Shown here piece after piece: positions 9,323-18,227 of a stretch of 64,000 nucleotides of DNA. Position numbers and translations under genes: made by a program. The stretch's first letter is position 1. The number at the start of each line of letters is the position of its first letter. Under the pieces are notes generated by a model. It had not been told where the DNA came from and ran no database searches. It worked only from the letters and a program-made list of their open reading frames with translations. Source of the stretch: Shewanella algidipiscicola (GTDB taxonomy: Bacteria; Pseudomonadota; Gammaproteobacteria; Enterobacterales; Shewanellaceae); assembly GCF_003605125.1 (NCBI RefSeq), contig NZ_QPQT01000006.1, forward strand, positions 1 through 64,000, written 5' to 3'.

Positions 9323-10510
9323 TTATTCCTTATCATCCATTGCCAGTTGGGTTGATGGGGTCAGGGTGTCTTCAGGTATCGGTTGTGGTGCTTCTAATGC
9401 CAGTGCCATGCCCGCAATGGGGTAGTCAAGGGGCGAGGTGATCACTCTCATACCAGACTCAAGTCCTTCGCTTATGACAACTTGAGCCCCTTGTTCACGT
9501 AGCACCTGCACCTTTTGATATTTAAGTTGGTTGTTATCATCGAGCAACGCAATTTTGTTATCGACAATGAGATGGCGTGCAACCGTCGTGACACTTTGGG
9601 CTTGGCGGCCTTTGATATTGGCTGTGATATAACTGCCAAAACGTAGCGGCTGTTTCGGCGATGCCAAACCGTACGGATCAATCACTTCGGCCACCAGATA
9701 GGTCATGCGACTACGGTCATCGATGACGCCCTCGCTGCGGACTATGGTGGCTTGCCATTGTTGTGGTAAGCCAGCAACATCACCATGTAGAGTGACGCTA
9801 GCACCTATGCCACGATCGTTAAGGTAGCGGACTTCTTTATCGGGTAGCGGTAAGCGGATCTCGGCTTTTTGGGTACTGAGCACATTGCCAAGTGCGGTGC
9901 CCGTACTGACATAAGAGCCAAGGCCAACGTGGCGAGTTTCAATTAAGGCATCGTAGGGGGCTTTGATAATGGTGCGTTCAAGATTTCGCTTGGCGCGCAA
10001 AACACCGGCTTCAGATGAATGCAGACGAGCTAACTCTTGTGCAAGCTGGGGTTTACGCAGGCTTAGGGGAGTTGGGACGCCATTTTCAATACGTTTCCAC
10101 TCCTCTTCGGCGACTTTGCCAAAGGCTTTTTCTTGTACTAAGGTCGCCTTGGCCGATGCCAGTGTAGCTTCGGCATCAATTAACGCCGCCTCATAATCAC
10201 TTGGGTCAATCTTTGCCAGCACTTGCCCCTGTTTGACAAAGCCACCTCGGACAAACGCATCGGCTAAATAAACAATTTCACCGCTGACCTGTGATACCAG
10301 CTCGGTTTCATATTTAGCCGCGACTATGCCATAAGAGTTAACAGCGAAGATCATCGGCTGCTTCTCAATAATATCAACCGCAACCACTGGGGTATTATCC
10401 ACAACGGGCTTCTCTTGCGGAGGCTGTTTCATTGCTGCCATGACGGCGTATCCGCCAATCCCGGCGGCGAGGACGACAATAGGTAATATTATTTGTTTTT
10501 TACTTGCCAC
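9323..10510 (-). CDS. RND efflux periplasmic adaptor subunit (membrane fusion protein)
   Basis: 395 residues. An N-terminal membrane anchor (about residues 6-26, IILPIVVLAAGIGGYAVMAA) is followed by the HlyD/AcrA arrangement: beta-barrel and lipoyl half (SQVSGEIVYLADAFVRGGFVKQG and IDPSDYEAAL), an alpha-helical hairpin (residues 108-165, ELARLHSSEAGVLRAKRNL), the second lipoyl half (TIIKAPYDALIETRHVGLGSYVSTG) and membrane-proximal domains. It links the inner-membrane pump to an outer-membrane channel. The stop lies five bases before the permease start, so the two genes form one operon. No TolC-like gene is adjacent. The substrate cannot be deduced. Confidence 0.9.
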   Translation of the reverse strand: MASKKQIILPIVVLAAGIGGYAVMAAMKQPPQEKPVVDNTPVVAVDIIEKQPMIFAVNSYGIVAAKYETELVSQVSGEIVYLADAFVRGGFVKQGQVLAKIDPSDYEAALIDAEATLASAKATLVQEKAFGKVAEEEWKRIENGVPTPLSLRKPQLAQELARLHSSEAGVLRAKRNLERTIIKAPYDALIETRHVGLGSYVSTGTALGNVLSTQKAEIRLPLPDKEVRYLNDRGIGASVTLHGDVAGLPQQWQATIVRSEGVIDDRSRMTYLVAEVIDPYGLASPKQPLRFGSYITANIKGRQAQSVTTVARHLIVDNKIALLDDNNQLKYQKVQVLREQGAQVVISEGLESGMRVITSPLDYPIAGMALALEAPQPIPEDTLTPSTQLAMDDKE

Positions 10511-10773
10511 AAACGGCTTCCTCTTGTTGAAGCTAAGTTATGCTCATTGGACTCATAATTGTCTCCATAAGAAGACAATGATACGGACGTATTAACTTTA
10601 AGGTTGGAATGTTAGCCTAATGGCGTAATTGATAAAGTCTAATAATGTAAACAGGTGTGTAACAAGTTGGCAACCATGGCTGAGCAGTTCAGCTGGCTAA
10701 ATATGTGGCGGCTTAACGATGCAGAGTAAGAACTAGATTATTGTGATCAATAGCCTCAGCTTGACAAGAATGG

Positions 10774-11796
10774 TTACAACAGAGCCAGCGCTTGGCGGGT
10801 CATCATGTCACTAAAACGATGTCGCTTATGGTGTGATGGTGCCCAGCCTGCTAAAAATCGTTCAAAATCAGCCCAAGCAAAAGGCAATAGTTGTTGCCAT
10901 TCACAGATAGCTGCATCGATCACAGCCCCCGTTAAGGTAGCGCTAGCTGACTTGCGAAATTGACTAAAGTAATGTTCCATGAGCTCGTCATAATGTGTAA
11001 AGAGCATGGCTTCGTCCAAGCAGCTGCCTAAGAGGTAGATAACATCTTTAACCCCGCAACCTTTACCGACATATTGAAAGTCTAAGGCGGCAACACTCAC
11101 GCTTGCACCGTGTTCAGCGGCATCATTGCGAAAGCAAAAGTTAGCCACTTTGGCATCGCCATGCACTAAAGTGTGAAATTGAGCTTGGTTGAGCCGAGCA
11201 TCAATGGCGTGCGCTGCTTGTTTAAGCGCGCAGTCATCCATAGCGGCATATTCTTGCATACGTGTGGCCAGATACCAGTAGGTGCCTTGAGGCCATAACC
11301 CTGCTGGCCACTCCTTTGTGGGGTTATGGATCATAAATTGACCATGGAACGCCGCGAGCCAACTTAACACCGCCTTGGTTTGTGTAACCGTTAATGACTG
11401 ATAACGCAGTGGATAGCCGGCAGTCCTTATATTACTGCTATCCAAATCACTGAGGACCATAACCGACTCGTTAGTATTATCACCTTGGTAGTGGGCAATA
11501 TAAGTTGGCATTGGCGTGGCTGGCCCACACAAGTGCGCCCAGTGTCGATACCAATCTGCTTCAACTTGATAGGAGCGCATCTTACGTTGGTGAGCGATCG
11601 CATTATGCCACTGATAGGGATGGTCAACGTCAAGCGGGGGACTAATATACTTTACAATGACACTGCGTGGTTTTGCGTTGATCTGCAGTTGATAACGGGC
11701 GATTTCACCATAACCACTCCATAAGGTTTGTAGACTCGCCACTTTTACCACTTGAGTGGCATCTAATATCGATGCTAAATATTGGCAAATATCCAA
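10774..11796 (-). CDS. Phosphotransferase-family (APH/ecdysteroid-kinase-like) protein
   Basis: 340 residues with a kinase-like fold. The catalytic loop HGDAKVANFCF is the Brenner motif HGDxxxxN, and ALDFQYVGKG is the metal-binding DFG equivalent, followed by DVIYLLGSCLDE. An N-terminal SVIVKYI supplies the likely ATP-contacting lysine. Relatives are annotated as aminoglycoside phosphotransferase or ecdysteroid 22-kinase-like enzymes in marine Gammaproteobacteria; the substrate is unknown. The apparent start is a TTG at 11796 with no strong Shine-Dalgarno, and no nearby ATG is in frame, so the exact N-terminus is uncertain. It stands alone, divergent from the following dehydrogenase gene. Confidence 0.75.
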   Translation of the reverse strand: MDICQYLASILDATQVVKVASLQTLWSGYGEIARYQLQINAKPRSVIVKYISPPLDVDHPYQWHNAIAHQRKMRSYQVEADWYRHWAHLCGPATPMPTYIAHYQGDNTNESVMVLSDLDSSNIRTAGYPLRYQSLTVTQTKAVLSWLAAFHGQFMIHNPTKEWPAGLWPQGTYWYLATRMQEYAAMDDCALKQAAHAIDARLNQAQFHTLVHGDAKVANFCFRNDAAEHGASVSVAALDFQYVGKGCGVKDVIYLLGSCLDEAMLFTHYDELMEHYFSQFRKSASATLTGAVIDAAICEWQQLLPFAWADFERFLAGWAPSHHKRHRFSDMMTRQALALL

Positions 11797-11962
11797 AACA
11801 GAGGACCATCTAAAAAAATAAGAGGCTTATTGTGGCAAAAACATCTTTAGGTTAACAGAGGCGTTAACGCTAAATTAGATAGCATCTTGGTAAATACCAA
11901 ATGTCATAAGGCGTTTTTTGAAACCCACAACGTGAAAAAGTAGACAACATAAGGAAGGGCAT

Positions 11963-12668
11963 ATGAGTCAACATATAGTGATCACCGGCGCCAATCGAGG
12001 CATTGGATTAGGATTTGTTAACCATTATCTCAAACAAGGCATGCGTGTCACCGCGTGTCACCGCGTGTTGCCGCGCGCCGCAACACGCCGATGCATTGCA
12101 GCGTTTAAGTCAACAGTATCCACAATTAAGCTTGGTGAGACTGGATATTACCGTTAAAGCCGAGATGAATGCGTTTATTGATAGCCTTGTTGGAGAACCA
12201 ATCGATCTGCTGATTAATAATGCCGGTGACTATGGTCCTAAAGGGGTCACATTTGGCCATTGTGACGAGCAGGAGTGGCTTAAGGTGATGCAAGTTAATG
12301 CCATCGCCCCCATCATGCTGACACAAACCTGTTATCCGTTATTAAAGCAAAGCAGGCAGAGTAAAGTGATTTTCATCTCCTCTAAAATGGGCAGTATTGC
12401 CGATAATAATAGTGGCGGGGCATACCTGTATCGCTCATCTAAGGCGGCGCTTAATGCCGCTGTAAAAAGTCTCGCCATTGATTTGCATGTTGATGGTATC
12501 GCCTGTGCTGTATATCATCCTGGCTGGGTACAAACCGCTATGGGAGGCCCTAATGCGCTTATCAGTGTAAAGGACTCTGTCGCGGGCTTAAGCCATTGTA
12601 TTGACAAGTTAGTATTAACTGGTAGTGGTGGCTTTTATAATTATGATGGTAATCCACTGCCTTGGTAA
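11963..12668 (+). pseudogene. Short-chain dehydrogenase/reductase, frameshifted by a 10-bp tandem duplication
   Basis: The N-terminal frame (from ATG 11963, good AAGGAAGG site) encodes the Rossmann glycine motif TGANRGIGLG. It runs out of frame after MRVTAC and stops at 12157. A second frame continues TACCRAPQHADALQRL, then NNAGDYGP (NNAG motif), SSKMGSI, the catalytic YRSSKAALN (YxxxK) and HPGWVQTAMGG, ending at 12668. Deleting one of the CGTGTCACCG copies at 12044-12063 fuses both halves perfectly into an SDR of about 232 residues similar to C-factor/sniffer-type dehydrogenases. No other damage is visible, so the break is recent or switchable. Substrate unknown. Confidence 0.87.
12044..12073. 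repeat. 10-bp tandem repeat inside the SDR gene
   Basis: CGTGTCACCG at 12044-12053 and 12054-12063, then the imperfect copy CGTGTTGCCG at 12064-12073. One copy fewer restores the SDR reading frame. Confidence 0.93.
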
Positions 12669-12916
12669 GCAAGTTATACACACGAGCTGAGATGGCGATG
12701 CTGTAAAGCTCAGCCGGGCATCAGCCCATACATTCAATATGCGAGTCAATGTAGGGCATTGAAAGCTTCGCTTGTTAAGTCTTGGGCGGTAGAGGTATTG
12801 TTAACGCTCTATATTTGGTACAATTTAGGACCGCATGCAATTTGGATGAGATGTTATATAATTTTTTATTGTCATTTTCGTAGGTTTACATTTTCTCATC
12901 GTAAAAAGGTCTGGTT

Positions 12917-13192
12917 ATGAAACATGTTGTAGATAAAATGCTCGATAAACATGATGGTTTAGTGCATTCAGAAGGAGTGAAAATTCTTTCTCATACTCAA
13001 AGAGAAACCGACGAGTGGGTACAACATACGGTAATGATTGAAGGCTGTGATGCACCGTTTAAATTTAAGCGCACTAAAAAATACCGTAGTTTACAAGGGC
13101 AGAAGGTGAATATGACCTACTACCCTGAGGTTGAAACAGTTGCTGGGCTGGAATTTGAGGTGATGAAAGTCGTGCGGATAAAACGCTTTTAA
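12917..13192 (+). CDS. Hypothetical protein, 91 residues
   Basis: A small soluble protein, MKHVVDKMLDKHDG..., rich in Lys/His/Glu, with no signal peptide, membrane segment or motif I can name. The second half alternates hydrophobic and charged residues (APFKFKRTKKY, QKVNMTYYPEV, EFEVMKVVRIKRF), suggesting a small beta-rich fold, perhaps SH3 or OB-like. An AAAAGG ribosome site stands about 8 bases before the ATG, and the codon use resembles the neighbours. It stands alone between the broken SDR gene and gapA. I do not recognise a function. Confidence 0.6.
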   Translation: MKHVVDKMLDKHDGLVHSEGVKILSHTQRETDEWVQHTVMIEGCDAPFKFKRTKKYRSLQGQKVNMTYYPEVETVAGLEFEVMKVVRIKRF

Positions 13193-13654
13193 ATACATTT
13201 AAACCTTATCAACTGCTAAGGTCATGACTTTTAAATTATTATTGGTTAATTGCTACCGATAAGATTGTGAGGCGCAGGTTGATCAACGGGGATATCGGCC
13301 CCCATTTCCCCCTCGGCCGGTTTATTTTCGAGTGCAATTTTTCTCTAAATTCAATGTATGCTCAATCGTTACAGTAACTCTATATATTGCCTCATCTATA
13401 CTGGCTGAATAACGTTTACAAAAGCCATACACTCATCTGTCTCTTCGCCACTAAAGTAACGATCTGCTAGGTAACTGATATTAAGTTGCTTCATCAAATG
13501 ATGAGCAGTGACTCTTTGCGAAATGCTTGGCTGGTGGATCGGTTGTCAGAATGCATGAAATGAAAAAGGAGCCTAATGGCTCCTTTTATATGTTTATTAA
13601 CTTATCTAACCCCTAACTTATTTAATCCCAATAGTGGTTAGTGAGGCTTACTTA
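13193..13654. other. Intergenic stretch before gapA
   Basis: About 460 bases without a supportable gene. The only clear structure is the terminator at 13563-13587. A G/C-rich patch near 13288-13320 has no evident pairing. Confidence 0.6.
13563..13587 (-). terminator. Terminator downstream of gapA
   Basis: AAAAAGGAGCC-TAAT-GGCTCCTTTT hairpin 68 bases past the gapA stop. The minus strand reads into a T-run. Confidence 0.7.
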
Positions 13655-14665
13655 TCACTTGGCATTCATCAGGGCAACGGCGTTATCTAACATGCGGTTG
13701 CTAAAGCCCCACTCGTTATCGTACCAAGCCATTACCTTGACTAGGCGACCATTTACGCGAGTCTGCGTTGCATCAAAATTAGATGAGTAAGGGTTATGGT
13801 TAAAATCGATAGAAACCAGTGGCTCATGATTAACCGCCAATACTTCACTCATTGGTGCAACACTGGCTGCTTTTTCGATGATGGCATTGATCTCTTCAAC
13901 CGTGGTATCACGGGCTGCGATGAAAGACAGATCGACCAATGATACGTTTACCGTAGGTACGCGCACTGCGAGTCCATCAAATTTGCCTGCTAATTCTGGT
14001 ACTACAAGGCCAACAGCCGCCGCTGCCCCCGTCTTTGTTGGGATCATCGACATAGCCGCAGCACGGGCACGGCGTAAATCAGTGTGATACACGTCTGATA
14101 AACGTTGATCATTGGTATAAGCGTGAATTGTGGTCATCAGACCCGACTCGATACCAATTTCGTCATTTAACGGCTTAGCAAAAGGTGCTAGGCAGTTTGT
14201 GGTGCAAGACGCATTGGAAATTACCGTCATATCTGGAGTAATAATGTCATTGTTGACGCCGTATACGACAGTCGCATCGACATTTTTACCTGGGGCAGAA
14301 ATAATCACTTTCTTCGCGCCCGCAGTTAGATGCGGTTGCACCGCTTCTTTAGACGTAAAAATACCTGTACATTCAAATACTACATCGATATTTAACTCTG
14401 CCCATGGTAGCTTGCCCGGATCACGTTCAGAGAAGGTAAGGATTTTATCTTGGTTTACATAGATAGCCTCATCATCATGCTCGACCTTGGCATTAAAACG
14501 GCCATGTACAGAATCGTACTTGGTGAGGTGAGCATTAATAGAAGCATCGCCTAAATCGTTAATGGCAACGATTTGGATTGGATAGTCTTTTTCGCTTTCA
14601 TAAAGCGCGCGAAGTATGTTTCTACCGATACGGCCATAGCCGTTAATTGCAACGCGGATAGTCAT
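13655..14665 (-). CDS. gapA: Glyceraldehyde-3-phosphate dehydrogenase, type I
   Basis: 336 residues, normal class I GAPDH length. It has the NAD-binding [15 protein letters not shown], the catalytic cysteine in [12 protein letters not shown], the activating histidine in [10 protein letters not shown], and the C-terminal [14 protein letters not shown]. It converts glyceraldehyde-3-phosphate to 1,3-bisphosphoglycerate in glycolysis/gluconeogenesis. The [21 protein letters not shown] segment is typical of the proteobacterial GapA group. A HexR-like operator lies 35 bases upstream, in keeping with HexR control of central carbon genes in Shewanella. A second, longer GAPDH gene (gapB) lies 1.3 kb away on the other strand. 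Confidence 0.95.
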   Translation of the reverse strand: MTIRVAINGYGRIGRNILRALYESEKDYPIQIVAINDLGDASINAHLTKYDSVHGRFNAKVEHDDEAIYVNQDKILTFSERDPGKLPWAELNIDVVFECTGIFTSKEAVQPHLTAGAKKVIISAPGKNVDATVVYGVNNDIITPDMTVISNASCTTNCLAPFAKPLNDEIGIESGLMTTIHAYTNDQRLSDVYHTDLRRARAAAMSMIPTKTGAAAAVGLVVPELAGKFDGLAVRVPTVNVSLVDLSFIAARDTTVEEINAIIEKAASVAPMSEVLAVNHEPLVSIDFNHNPYSSNFDATQTRVNGRLVKVMAWYDNEWGFSNRMLDNAVALMNAK

Positions 14666-14699
14666 CTCATATCCCTCAAGTAAATGTATAAAAGTAATC

Positions 14700-14716
14700 T
14701 GGTAGTAAAATTACCA
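14700..14716. promoter_or_regulatory. HexR-like operator upstream of gapA
   Basis: TGGTAGTAAAATTACCA is a near-palindrome whose core GTAGTAAAATTAC resembles the Shewanella HexR motif (TGTAGTAAAATTACA-like). It lies 35 bases before the gapA start, where it could overlap the promoter. HexR is a KDPG-responsive regulator. The match is by eye, not by scoring. Confidence 0.6.
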
Positions 14717-14799
14717 AAATGACAGCTATCGTCAAGCGATATCGGCTGATATCGGTTAAATAGCGTAACAATTTCGCAGTTTTCTATACAAAGATCAGG

Positions 14800-14834
14800 T
14801 TTTTTACAGAAAAATGGGCTTAACCTGTAAAAAA
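14800..14834. repeat. Inverted repeat TTTTTTACAG / CTGTAAAAAA
   Basis: Arms of 10 bases separated by 15, between gapA and the DUF2989 gene. It could end the DUF2989 transcript (minus strand) or be an operator. Low GC makes a strong terminator doubtful. Confidence 0.4.
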
Positions 14835-14895
14835 AATACTATATATTACGAATATATTGCCAACAAAACGGGTCGACAAGTCACTTTATCACCTT

Positions 14896-15738
14896 TCATT
14901 GCGCATTTGGGTGTAATTGCTGTCGAATATCACTAGAAGCGTAGTCGCCTCGGTTAAGATGCACAACTAGGGTTTGTGCTTGCTCTGTTAAGACGGCCTC
15001 AAGCTGTTTATTACCATTAACTAAGGCACTCATTTTTTGCGCCGAGGCGGTATTGTCGGTCATTAAGACGTTGGCCTTAGAAAACAGGTAGGTTTTTTCT
15101 AAATCGCCTTGCTGCTGATAAAGGCTAGCGAGTCCCAATAGCCAGTCAGGATTAAACTGCTCAGGGCTGGTGGTCTCTAACAAATTAAAATACAGCGTCA
15201 TTGCCTTTTGGTTATCTGATTTTTGATAGTAGGCGGCCAATTGCGCCAAAATCAGTGGATCGCTTATTTTGCCTGCGCGCTCAGCCTGAATCACTCGTGC
15301 CTGTGCCTGTACATCGCTTAAACGGGTCCAGTGGTAAAACGACAAATAGATGTCGGGATTATTTTTGGTTGTGGCTTGCAGTTGCGAGAGATTTTGCGCG
15401 CTGACACCAAAGGCTTTGGCGCGATCATTTGTACGCTCTGGATGCAAAATATGTTGAACACCTGCAGCCAGTTCGATGCATTTGTTGTAATTTTCTAGGT
15501 TGATCAGCTGTTGATAAACTTGCTCACCAGAGGGCGACGGGCTGTTTTTTAAGACATAGCGTTGCTTGATCAAGTCTGCTTTTTCATATTTACACCAACT
15601 ATCGCGATGTAAATCGTCACAAAGCTCAGGATTATTTTTACAAATGGTGGTGGTATTAACACCATTATCACAGCCGAAAAGGGTGAAAACGCTTAAAACC
15701 GACAATAATGGTGTAATGATTACAAATTTTATACGCAA
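14896..15738 (-). CDS. DUF2989 lipoprotein with TPR-like repeats
   Basis: 280 residues. A lipoprotein signal peptide ends at LFGC (Cys about 23), followed by a Cys-rich stretch (ICKNNPELCDDLHRDSWCKYEKADL) characteristic of DUF2989. The C-terminal half is helical with tetratricopeptide-like pairs (LAQLAAYYQKSDNQKAMTLYF, LASLYQQQGDLEKTYLFSKA). The residue after the lipid-modified Cys is Asp (CDNG); in E. coli rules this would favour inner-membrane retention. It sits between the two GAPDH genes, an arrangement I associate with Shewanella. Function is not known; TPR suggests a protein-binding scaffold. Confidence 0.72.
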   Translation of the reverse strand: MRIKFVIITPLLSVLSVFTLFGCDNGVNTTTICKNNPELCDDLHRDSWCKYEKADLIKQRYVLKNSPSPSGEQVYQQLINLENYNKCIELAAGVQHILHPERTNDRAKAFGVSAQNLSQLQATTKNNPDIYLSFYHWTRLSDVQAQARVIQAERAGKISDPLILAQLAAYYQKSDNQKAMTLYFNLLETTSPEQFNPDWLLGLASLYQQQGDLEKTYLFSKANVLMTDNTASAQKMSALVNGNKQLEAVLTEQAQTLVVHLNRGDYASSDIRQQLHPNAQ

Positions 15739-15942
15739 GTCGAGTTCCTTTGGTGATTTTATCTAATATTATTACACGTTTACGGAAAATATCTTACTAG
15801 ATCGAAAGCCGTGTTTTCATTACAATAGCGCCGACCAACAAGGGGGATTTTGTACTGATAAGACTAGATTATTGGGCTTTTCTCTTTGTTACTCAAATAT
15901 TTCTACAAATAAAGTAGTTAAAGTGAGATAAAGGATCTGTAA

Positions 15943-17379
15943 ATGACCGCTGATAAACACCTACAAAGTTGGCAAGAACGTTTTGAAATGGCAGAGGCGA
16001 TGCAGCCTCTGTTGGGTAAGCTGTACCGTAATCAAGGTGTAGAAGTCGTTCTATACGGTAAACCCCTTCTTAATGCTTCGACTATCGAAATCATTAAATC
16101 CCATCGTTTAGTACGCCGTCATGTTGGCGAAAAACTCAGATTGCGTGAAAGCTTCCCGTTTGTAGAAGCACTTAGCAAGCTTGCTGTAAAGCAATGCAAA
16201 GTTGATATCGGTAAATTAGCGGTCAACTACTGGCGTGAACACCAAGATGCGAGCCAGATTGAAGCCTATATGAGCCAAGAATTGGCAAGTGCCATCGATC
16301 ATGAAGATACACAGCAAGCGCGTGATGTGGTGTTGTATGGTTTTGGTCGTATCGGACGCCTATTAGCGCGTCTATTGATTGAAAGAACGGGTGTGAGCAA
16401 CAAATTATGTTTACGTGCTATTGTGCTTCGCGGTGGTCGTAAGGGCGATTTAGAAAAACGTGCCAGCTTATTGCGTCGTGACTCAGTTCATGGACCTTTT
16501 AATGGATCGGTAGAAGTCGATGAAGATAACAATGCCATTATTGCCAACGGTACTTATATTCAAGTCATCTACGCTAACTCTCCCGATGAAATTGATTACA
16601 CTCAATATGGCATTAATAATGCGCTAGTGGTCGACAACACCGGGATTTGGAAAGATGAAGACGGTTTAGGCCTTCATCTTAAATCGAAAGGTGCGGCAAA
16701 AGTATTGCTTACCGCTCCCGCGAAGGGGGCCATTAAGAATATCGTTTATGGCGTCAATGAGAATGATATTTTAGATGAGGACACTATCGTATCGGCGGCA
16801 AGTTGCACTACTAATGCGATAACGCCAGTACTCAAAGCGGTCAATGACAAGTACGGCATTGTTAATGGTCACGTTGAAACGATCCATTCGTATACTAACG
16901 ACCAAAACTTAATTGATAACTATCATAAAGCAGACCGTCGTGGCCGCAGCGCACCATTAAATATGGTGATCACCGAAACGGGTGCCGCCAAAGCGGTGGC
17001 TAAAGCGCTCCCGGTTTTAGCTGGTAAGCTTACGGGTAACGCTATTCGTGTGCCTACGCCTAATGTCTCTATGGCGATCATCAGCCTAAACCTTAATGGC
17101 GAAACTAACAAAGAAGATATGAACGAGTATCTGCGTAAAGTTGCCTTATCGTCTGAATTACAAAACCAAGTTGATTTTACCGAGTCAACTGAAATTGTGT
17201 CGTCAGACTTGGTTGGTTCTCGTTACGCGGGTGTCGTTGATTCACAAGCCACGATTGCCGAAGGTAACCGTACTATCTTATATGTATGGTACGACAATGA
17301 ATTTGGCTACAGCTGTCAGGTTGTAGGCGTAATGCAAAAGATGTTGGGCTTACAATATCAGTCATTGCCTAACCTTTAA
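15943..17379 (+). CDS. gapB: GapB-type glyceraldehyde-3-phosphate dehydrogenase with N-terminal extension
   Basis: 478 residues, about 140 more than GapA. Residues 1-125 form a charged, helical extension (LQSWQERFEMAEAMQPLLGKLY ...). The GAPDH core starts at VVLYGFGRIGRLLARLL, with catalytic SAASCTTNAITP, ETIHSYTNDQ and the C-terminal WYDNEFGYSCQV. Long GAPDHs of this kind are common in marine Gammaproteobacteria and are usually linked to the gluconeogenic direction; that role is inferred here. A strong terminator follows. The cofactor preference cannot be read with confidence. Confidence 0.88.
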   Translation: MTADKHLQSWQERFEMAEAMQPLLGKLYRNQGVEVVLYGKPLLNASTIEIIKSHRLVRRHVGEKLRLRESFPFVEALSKLAVKQCKVDIGKLAVNYWREHQDASQIEAYMSQELASAIDHEDTQQARDVVLYGFGRIGRLLARLLIERTGVSNKLCLRAIVLRGGRKGDLEKRASLLRRDSVHGPFNGSVEVDEDNNAIIANGTYIQVIYANSPDEIDYTQYGINNALVVDNTGIWKDEDGLGLHLKSKGAAKVLLTAPAKGAIKNIVYGVNENDILDEDTIVSAASCTTNAITPVLKAVNDKYGIVNGHVETIHSYTNDQNLIDNYHKADRRGRSAPLNMVITETGAAKAVAKALPVLAGKLTGNAIRVPTPNVSMAIISLNLNGETNKEDMNEYLRKVALSSELQNQVDFTESTEIVSSDLVGSRYAGVVDSQATIAEGNRTILYVWYDNEFGYSCQVVGVMQKMLGLQYQSLPNL

Positions 17380-17400
17380 CTCATTAGTTAAGCATCATAA

Positions 17401-17433
17401 AAACGCCTGAGTCTTTGATTCAGGCGTTTTTTT
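17401..17433 (+). terminator. Terminator of gapB
   Basis: ACGCCTGA/TCAGGCGT stem followed by T7, 22 bases after the gapB stop. Confidence 0.85.
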
Positions 17434-17527
17434 ATGCGGTTATTAACTTGGGTTGGTTAACAAAAAACCACAGCGACCAATATTGCAGCAACCAATTAAT
17501 TAATCTCGATTATTGCAAAATTTAGCG

Positions 17528-17555
17528 TTGACTCTTGGGCTTAAATCGGTAGAAT
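17528..17555 (+). promoter_or_regulatory. Promoter of the tRNA cluster
   Basis: TTGACT, 16-base spacer, TAGAAT, followed by a C-rich discriminator (GCCATTCCGC), about 65 bases before tRNA-Gly. It is a good sigma-70 match, of the kind seen before stable RNA genes. Confidence 0.6.
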
Positions 17556-17621
17556 GCCATTCCGCAGTCAGGGGAAAGCTTCTTAACTAGAACTTGATTG
17601 AGATTGAAAGCATTAAGACCT

Positions 17622-17697
17622 GCGACATTAGCTCAGTTGGTAGAGCGATACCTTGCCAAGGTATAGGTCATCGGTTCGAACCCGATATGTCGCTCCA
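17622..17697 (+). tRNA. tRNA-Gly (GCC)
   Basis: 76 bases including encoded CCA. Acceptor arms GCGACAT/ATGTCGC, D-arm GCTCAGTTGGTAGAGC, anticodon loop TTGCCAA on stem ATACC/GGTAT, and TTCGAAC in the T-loop. Confidence 0.95.
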
Positions 17698-17731
17698 ATC
17701 TTAACGATTGGCCTTAACGCCTTCGATATAA

Positions 17732-17805
17732 GGCGCGATGGCAGAATGGCTATGCTGCGGATTGCAAATCCGTCGATCTCGGTTCGACTCCGGGTCGCGC
17801 CTCCA
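17732..17805 (+). tRNA. tRNA-Cys (GCA)
   Basis: 74 bases with CCA. Acceptor GGCGCGA/TCGCGCC, anticodon loop TTGCAAA, T-loop GTTCGACTC. It follows tRNA-Gly after 34 bases, in one probable transcript. Confidence 0.94.
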
Positions 17806-17844
17806 CTTTCAGTTTTAGCGCAATAGCGGTAAAACGCACACATT

Positions 17845-17930
17845 GCCCGTGTGGTGGAATCGGTAGACACAAGGGATTTAAAATCCCTCGCTGAATAAGC
17901 GTGCCAGTTCAAGTCTGGCCACGGGTACCA
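17845..17930 (+). tRNA. tRNA-Leu (TAA)
   Basis: 86 bases with CCA and a class II variable arm (CGCTGAATAAGCG). Acceptor GCCCGTG/CACGGGT, anticodon stem AGGGA/TCCCT with loop TTTAAAA. Confidence 0.94.
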
Positions 17931-17942
17931 TCTTAAGATGAC

Positions 17943-17973
17943 AAAAAAGCCTCAACTTAGTTGAGGCTTTTTT
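17943..17973 (+). terminator. Terminator of the tRNA cluster
   Basis: GCCTCAAC-TTA-GTTGAGGC with T-run, 19 bases after tRNA-Leu. Confidence 0.87.
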
Positions 17974-18227
17974 GTTTGCGTCAATCTGCTTAGTCATAAA
18001 ACGCCATGGAAAACAGTGATAGAGTGTCATCGCTAGGCAATTAACCGATCGTAAAAATTTTGGCTATATACTGAAATATCGATAGTTATTAGCCAAAAAA
18101 ATGAGATAAACCTTATCGCAACGCAAAAAAACAGATGCTGATGAAAATCCGCTATGAAGCCGTCGTCGACAATGGTATAAATGGCGGCGAACTCCCTACA
18201 TTTACTCTAATTTTTAGGAATGCTGTC

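Noticed and set aside
17628..17912. Minus-strand frame of 94 codons across the tRNA cluster
   Set aside because: It covers three well-formed tRNAs; the frame is an accident of tRNA sequence.
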